Shown here piece by piece: positions 6,711 through 10,376 of a DNA stretch of 10,376 nt. Made by a program: the position numbers and the translations under genes. Position 1 is the first letter of the stretch; every line of letters begins with the position of its first letter. Under the pieces are notes generated by a model, which did no database searches, had not been told where the DNA came from, and saw only the letters and a list, made by a program, of their open reading frames with translations. The DNA is taken from contig JAFCBW010000033.1 of NCBI GenBank assembly GCA_017610525.1, positions 1-10,376 on the forward strand. The letters are read 5' to 3'. This stretch comes from Candidatus Nanohalarchaeota archaeon (GTDB lineage: Archaea; EX4484-52; B79-G9).

Positions 6711-7184
6711 ATGGGTATCGAGATAATAAAGCTGATAATGTTTGCAGGATCACTGATTGTAGCTGCACTCATACTCACTTCAAGCACAAGAACAGCCATA
6801 GGATTAACAGACATAGACATCCAGATTATCACAGAACAGACCACCTACGCAGTCGTAAGCATACTCACAAACACCGCATCAGTGGAACAGGGAGTGAGGC
6901 ACTTTGACCTCAAAGAGAACTTTGCATACGAACTGAACGAGACACACGTACGCCTGACATACATCGGTAAAACAGGCACATTGGCAGACACTCTCGGGAC
7001 AGTACACACATTCGCTGTCCGGCACAACCAGAAAAACATAATAGCAAACAGCATCACTGAGGGAACAGAAAGAATCTGCATCTCAAAAAGAATCATTGGC
7101 TGCAAACCTCAGCTAACAATATGCGATGAAGAAGAAGAATGCTGCACAATTAACAAAAACGACTGCAAATATATTGCTTACTAA
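6711..7184 (+). CDS. Pseudopilin-like membrane protein with Cys-rich C-terminus (157 aa)
   Basis: A 157-aa protein beginning MGIEIIKLIM, with a hydrophobic helix from residue 5 to 23 and no basic leader, so it would act as an uncleaved anchor. The middle region (IITEQTTYAVVSILTN, then ENFAYELNETHVRLTYIGKTG) looks like a long helix followed by beta strands, the layout of pilin-fold proteins. The last 40 residues carry six cysteines (ERICIS, IGCKP, TICDE, ECC, NDCKY). GGAG lies 8 nt before ATG 6711, which fixes the start. The frame is open back to 6489, but that upstream part only shadows the 102-aa gene. A potential N-glycosylation sequon (NET) suits an external location. Function inferred from architecture and neighbours only. 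Confidence 0.78.
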   Translation: MGIEIIKLIMFAGSLIVAALILTSSTRTAIGLTDIDIQIITEQTTYAVVSILTNTASVEQGVRHFDLKENFAYELNETHVRLTYIGKTGTLADTLGTVHTFAVRHNQKNIIANSITEGTERICISKRIIGCKPQLTICDEEEECCTINKNDCKYIAY

Positions 7185-7192
7185 ATATCTAC

Positions 7193-7197
7193 GGTGA
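7193..7197 (+). promoter_or_regulatory. Shine-Dalgarno GGTGA for the 352-aa gene
   Basis: A perfect GGTGA, complementary to the 3' end of archaeal 16S rRNA, lies 6 nt before ATG 7204 in the short gap after the previous stop. It supports both the start choice and the archaeal origin. Confidence 0.65.
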
Positions 7198-7203
7198 AAA
7201 ACA

Positions 7204-8262
7204 ATGAACGAAATGGTTGAAGCAGCATTAATGTTTGTAGTGTTGTTATTTCTCATAGGCCTGTACGGGTTTTCAGTTGGAAGTGCCGCTGCAGAAAAAG
7301 ATATGCAGAACGTGCTCTCAGAACAGGGCATGAAATACGCAATCTTCAACAACATCATTGCTGCACCATGCACAAACAACAACTATGGTGACCACACAGA
7401 ACTCAGGAAACTCATCGTAGACAGCACAGCAACAGAAAAAGAGTCACAAACAGCGCCATTATCATGCATTGACATAGGCAACGCAAAATACAGGATAGAC
7501 ATAAAAGACCTTGAAACGAATGTGCGCTGGACATTCAGCAATTATCAGCCAACCACAGCAAGACCAATGTCAGCATACTTCGAGATGATAATCCAGATAA
7601 ACACAAACAGCACACCTGCAAAGTACGAAGGCGGATATATACAGCTCGACGAATATCACAAAGCCATACTGACTGCCAACATTGAACTTGACACATCAAA
7701 TGCCAAACTGCAAAACGAGATGTTCTGCGGCGAAGGACCTGAATGCGCATATGAGAACTGCATAAAAGGTCCCGGGCAGGCATACGCAACATGCCAGAAA
7801 GAAGAGTGCACATACACTAAACCCAACAGCGAAACATGCATAGAAAACTGCGAATGCGCAAGTTCAGAATGCCACCCGAACTCCAAAAAATGCACAGGCA
7901 CCCCGCCGATAGAACTGCTGTCAGGCCAGCCATGCAAAGAAGATAGTGACTGCATATCAGGGATATGCGCAATAAACAAGCGCTGTTCAGACCATGACGA
8001 TTTCGCGCACCTTACCGGCAAAATAACAGACAAAAATACAGGAACAGTTATTGGCGGTGCCATCGTAGAGATACCGCTGCTGGCACGAATGACAACCACA
8101 GATTCAGACGGAGACTATGCTATCACGAACATAGAATTAAGTATGCTTGGACGGACATTGCCCATGAAAGTCACAAAAACAGACTACAACGATGCCGGAA
8201 AAATGATCACACTACGCAAAGGCGACACCACACAGCAGGACGTAGAAATGACACCTGCATGA
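7204..8262 (+). CDS. Pseudopilin-like protein with Cys-rich block and carboxypeptidase-regulatory-like domain
   Basis: A 352-aa protein in three parts. Residues 1-170 are pilin-like: an uncleaved hydrophobic anchor (about 6-26) leading into a helix (EKDMQNVLSEQGMKYAIFNNII), then CIDIGNAKYRIDIKDLETN, a strand pattern resembling small-subunit pseudopilin ectodomains. Residues 175-261 contain 14 cysteines, including ENCECASSEC and PCKEDSDCISGICA, a repeat type common in disulfide-rich surface domains. Residues about 269-350 form a carboxypeptidase regulatory-like beta-sandwich: LTGKITDKNTGTVIGGAIVE, TTDSDGDYAITNI and a Thr-rich end. This domain family is usually found on secreted or surface proteins as a structural or carbohydrate-associated module. 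The next gene begins within its stop codon (ATGA), so the two are translationally coupled. An adhesin or capping role is possible but unproven. Confidence 0.85.
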   Translation: MNEMVEAALMFVVLLFLIGLYGFSVGSAAAEKDMQNVLSEQGMKYAIFNNIIAAPCTNNNYGDHTELRKLIVDSTATEKESQTAPLSCIDIGNAKYRIDIKDLETNVRWTFSNYQPTTARPMSAYFEMIIQINTNSTPAKYEGGYIQLDEYHKAILTANIELDTSNAKLQNEMFCGEGPECAYENCIKGPGQAYATCQKEECTYTKPNSETCIENCECASSECHPNSKKCTGTPPIELLSGQPCKEDSDCISGICAINKRCSDHDDFAHLTGKITDKNTGTVIGGAIVEIPLLARMTTTDSDGDYAITNIELSMLGRTLPMKVTKTDYNDAGKMITLRKGDTTQQDVEMTPA

Positions 8263-8969
8263 AGCTAAGACACAACAAAAATACTTTTGACAAAAGGTTG
8301 AAAACAATGAAAAAATATTGCAACAAAAAACAAAGAAAATCACTGTTCGGGACAGACATGTACATTACAGTGATAGTAATTCTATTTTGCATACTGGTCA
8401 TTGGTGTAGCACACTTAATATTTACATACCAGTCCATCGAAACACTTAAATTTTCAGACGAACACTCTGTAGTAGACACACACCTATACGTTCTGCTAAA
8501 CAATAACTACTGCACACCGCTCACTAAACTGCCCCTAAAAACAGTAATCGGAACAGCATTATCAAAAGACATATCACATGTCCCTACAAGCGACATCACA
8601 ATCAACTACAACAACGCAGAAGACACGCTCCAGATAGAAAAATGCATATCTGATTACGCAAAAAGACTCCAGATAGATGAATATTTATTTTACGTGATGT
8701 ATAATGACAATAAATGCTTAATAATAGGAAAAGAAACAGAAGATATGTCTGTTGAAATGGAAGATATCGCTATTCCACCCGCAGGCATCGCAACAGCATT
8801 CCTCAAGATAAAAAGAGAACCGGCAATCACGACAGGCAACCAGCCATGCCCCCAGGACGACGACCTGCGATGCATGCCTCAAAAAAGCTGCGCACTATTT
8901 GGCGGAAGTTGCAAAAACCAGTATCTTTGCAGCCCAGCACACTGCTGCTGCAACAACCTGCCAGTATAA
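8259..8969 (+). CDS. Single-pass membrane protein with C-terminal eight-cysteine cluster (236 aa)
   Basis: An unrecognised 236-aa protein with a long basic N-terminus (about 30 residues), a transmembrane helix at about residues 35-56 (YITVIVILFCILVIGVAHLI) and an external domain. The final 40 residues hold eight cysteines (PCPQDDDLRCMPQKSC, GSCKNQYLC, HCCC). The middle part (LYVLLNNNYCTPLTK, then DEYLFYVMYNDNKCLIIG) alternates helix and strand as in pseudopilin ectodomains. The start at 8259 overlaps the previous stop as ATGA, implying coupling. An internal ATG at 8307, preceded by GGTTGA, would shorten the protein by 16 residues and keep the anchor intact; I cannot decide between them. Likely another subunit of the same surface assembly. 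Confidence 0.8.
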   Translation: MKLRHNKNTFDKRLKTMKKYCNKKQRKSLFGTDMYITVIVILFCILVIGVAHLIFTYQSIETLKFSDEHSVVDTHLYVLLNNNYCTPLTKLPLKTVIGTALSKDISHVPTSDITINYNNAEDTLQIEKCISDYAKRLQIDEYLFYVMYNDNKCLIIGKETEDMSVEMEDIAIPPAGIATAFLKIKREPAITTGNQPCPQDDDLRCMPQKSCALFGGSCKNQYLCSPAHCCCNNLPV

Positions 8970-8990
8970 TGAACTGCCATAAGTGAGACA

Positions 8991-10376
8991 ATGAAACCCA
9001 AAAAATCAGCACTATCAAAAACCAGAAAAGGAATCTCCATGACCGCAGTTGTATGCGTAATAGTTGTAGTCTCATCCCTGAGCATTACAATGGAAAGATT
9101 CGGCGGGGAATTCATATGGGCCACACAGGAATCATTCAATATGTACAACAAATACTTCACAATAGTAATGGACAAAAACATCCAGAACATGAAACAGGGC
9201 TTCGAAAAGACATCAGCATTCTTCTCACTGAACACAGTATCAAAAGAGCTTGCGGATTATGGCGGCCATACAAAAGCCATGCTCACGGACAGCGATGACA
9301 ACAAAATCGCAGACATGACAGAGTCAGCAGAGCCGAAAATACGCATAAAACCAGACCTATACTCAACAACCGAAAGCATACCATTCTGGACAATACCGGA
9401 CATAGCACCCAACTGCGGAAACACACTCAAAAGAGTCCCCTACCTGAAAGACATAGACTACTATGAATCCGCAGGGGACAAGAACATTGTACTGATGTAC
9501 AATGACGCAGACCACACACAATACATCAACGAAGTAAACGCCGGCAAATATCCTCTCTACGTTTCAATCCAGCTATTCATGCTAAAACCTGGAACCGCAG
9601 AGATAACATGCGAACCCGTACAGGGATGCCTTACAATGACCGCTGTTGGCGATACACCAGATAGTATCACAAAAGACGGCACATACACATACAGTATCAC
9701 AGGAATTGACGCTACAAAAACCACAACATCCCTTCGCATCACAGCAAAAAACGAATCAGGAGAAATAGACAAAGTCGTAAGAGTAAAACAGGTAATTGTA
9801 TCCATATACGACCCTGAAATAAGTGCAACCGAATCAACAACACCAAACCAGCGATATACAGAAGAACTAGCAAAATATTACGCCAACTATTCGGGCAGCG
9901 AAGGATCAATCCTGGAAAAAAGAAACGAAAAATCAGACATCAAGATGAGCATAGCACCCCTGGAAGGGACAATGACAAGAGGATACGAAAGCTACGTAGA
10001 AGGCATGGTCTGGCCAGATGAAGAGCAGGGCGGGATAACAGCACACATGGACAGCCTGTTTTTCAAAGACAGGAAACTGGCAGAAATCCGCGACAGCGGC
10101 CTCGTCACAGAAGAGACCAAAATCCGCTACTACAAACTCTACACCAACGCCGAAAAATTCACAGACAATGCCCAGCAGCTATTCCAGAGCCGCCTGTGGG
10201 ACATGCTCCACAATCTCGACAGGCACGGCTTTGATGTAGGAGTAGGAGAAGAATGTGGATATCCCGTGTGCTCAGATCCCAATTGGTGCGAAAATGACGA
10301 AGTAGCGTCATACACAAGAGACCAGATATATACCGGGATTACCTCCACACTGGACCAGATAAGGGCAGAATACGAC
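8991..10376 (+). CDS. Large prepilin-like surface protein (partial, runs off right edge)
   Basis: Open for 462 codons from ATG 8991 to the window end with no stop. The N-terminus (MKPKKSALSKTRKG) is basic and RKG/ISMT fits the archaeal class III signal pattern, followed by a hydrophobic helix at about residues 16-33. The region after it (DKNIQNMKQGFEKTSAFFSL, then ELADYGG) is a long amphipathic helix, as in pilin stalks. Residues about 200-290 look beta-rich and Ig-like (GTYTYSITGID, TTTSLRITAKNESGE). The rest is helical with a late Cys cluster (ECGYPVCSDPNWCEN). Sequons NYS and NES are present. AGTGAGACA precedes the ATG, giving a GTGA ribosome site 4 nt upstream. It lies 21 nt after the 236-aa gene. 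Only the N-terminal part is visible, so total length and domains are unknown; probably the largest subunit of the set. Confidence 0.85.
   Translation, partial: MKPKKSALSKTRKGISMTAVVCVIVVVSSLSITMERFGGEFIWATQESFNMYNKYFTIVMDKNIQNMKQGFEKTSAFFSLNTVSKELADYGGHTKAMLTDSDDNKIADMTESAEPKIRIKPDLYSTTESIPFWTIPDIAPNCGNTLKRVPYLKDIDYYESAGDKNIVLMYNDADHTQYINEVNAGKYPLYVSIQLFMLKPGTAEITCEPVQGCLTMTAVGDTPDSITKDGTYTYSITGIDATKTTTSLRITAKNESGEIDKVVRVKQVIVSIYDPEISATESTTPNQRYTEELAKYYANYSGSEGSILEKRNEKSDIKMSIAPLEGTMTRGYESYVEGMVWPDEEQGGITAHMDSLFFKDRKLAEIRDSGLVTEETKIRYYKLYTNAEKFTDNAQQLFQSRLWDMLHNLDRHGFDVGVGEECGYPVCSDPNWCENDEVASYTRDQIYTGITSTLDQIRAEYD

Noticed and set aside
8628..8679. Direct repeat CTCCAGATAGA (two copies, 41 bp apart)
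   Set aside because: Both copies are in frame-consistent coding sequence for similar short peptides (LQI-E/D); no sign of a mobile or regulatory element.

Overview
The window looks like archaeal chromosomal DNA. Several starts are preceded by GGTGA or GGAG Shine-Dalgarno motifs at archaeal spacing, and TATA boxes sit about 26 nt upstream of two starts, as in leaderless archaeal transcripts. Several N-termini match the archaeal class III (prepilin) signal pattern. The extracellular domains include a CARDB-like fold and a carboxypeptidase-regulatory-like fold. Many short single-pass membrane proteins with cysteine-rich ectodomains would fit a DPANN-type archaeon (Woesearchaeota and relatives), but no taxonomic marker gene is present, so that is inference. 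There are no rRNA, tRNA, CRISPR or insertion-sequence features.

Layout: two divergent gene sets leave a 144-bp intergenic region (3640-3783). Leftward (minus strand): a 37-aa membrane peptide, a 65-aa prepilin-like protein, a 187-aa single-pass protein, a T-tract plus a new TATA box, then a large multi-pass cysteine-rich protein. The reading frame of that last protein breaks at about position 905-911 and continues in the +1 frame off the left edge. Rightward (plus strand): a 53-aa and a 91-aa pilin-like protein, a 223-bp gap with mutually exclusive inverted and direct repeats, then a 627-aa protein with a CARDB-like domain, a 102-aa prepilin-like protein, a 157-aa pseudopilin-like protein, a 352-aa protein with a Cys-rich block and a carboxypeptidase-regulatory-like domain, a 236-aa Cys-rich protein, and a protein of at least 462 aa that runs off the right edge.

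Every gene product carries at least one hydrophobic segment, mostly at the N-terminus, and most of the larger ones put all or most cysteines on the side following it. No enzyme, ATPase or nucleic-acid-binding protein is visible. The simplest reading is a locus for a multi-subunit, disulfide-stabilised cell-surface assembly related to archaeal type IV pili or pseudopilins. Its motor ATPase, platform protein and prepilin peptidase, if they exist, lie outside the window. Function is inferred from architecture only; I do not recognise any of these proteins by name.
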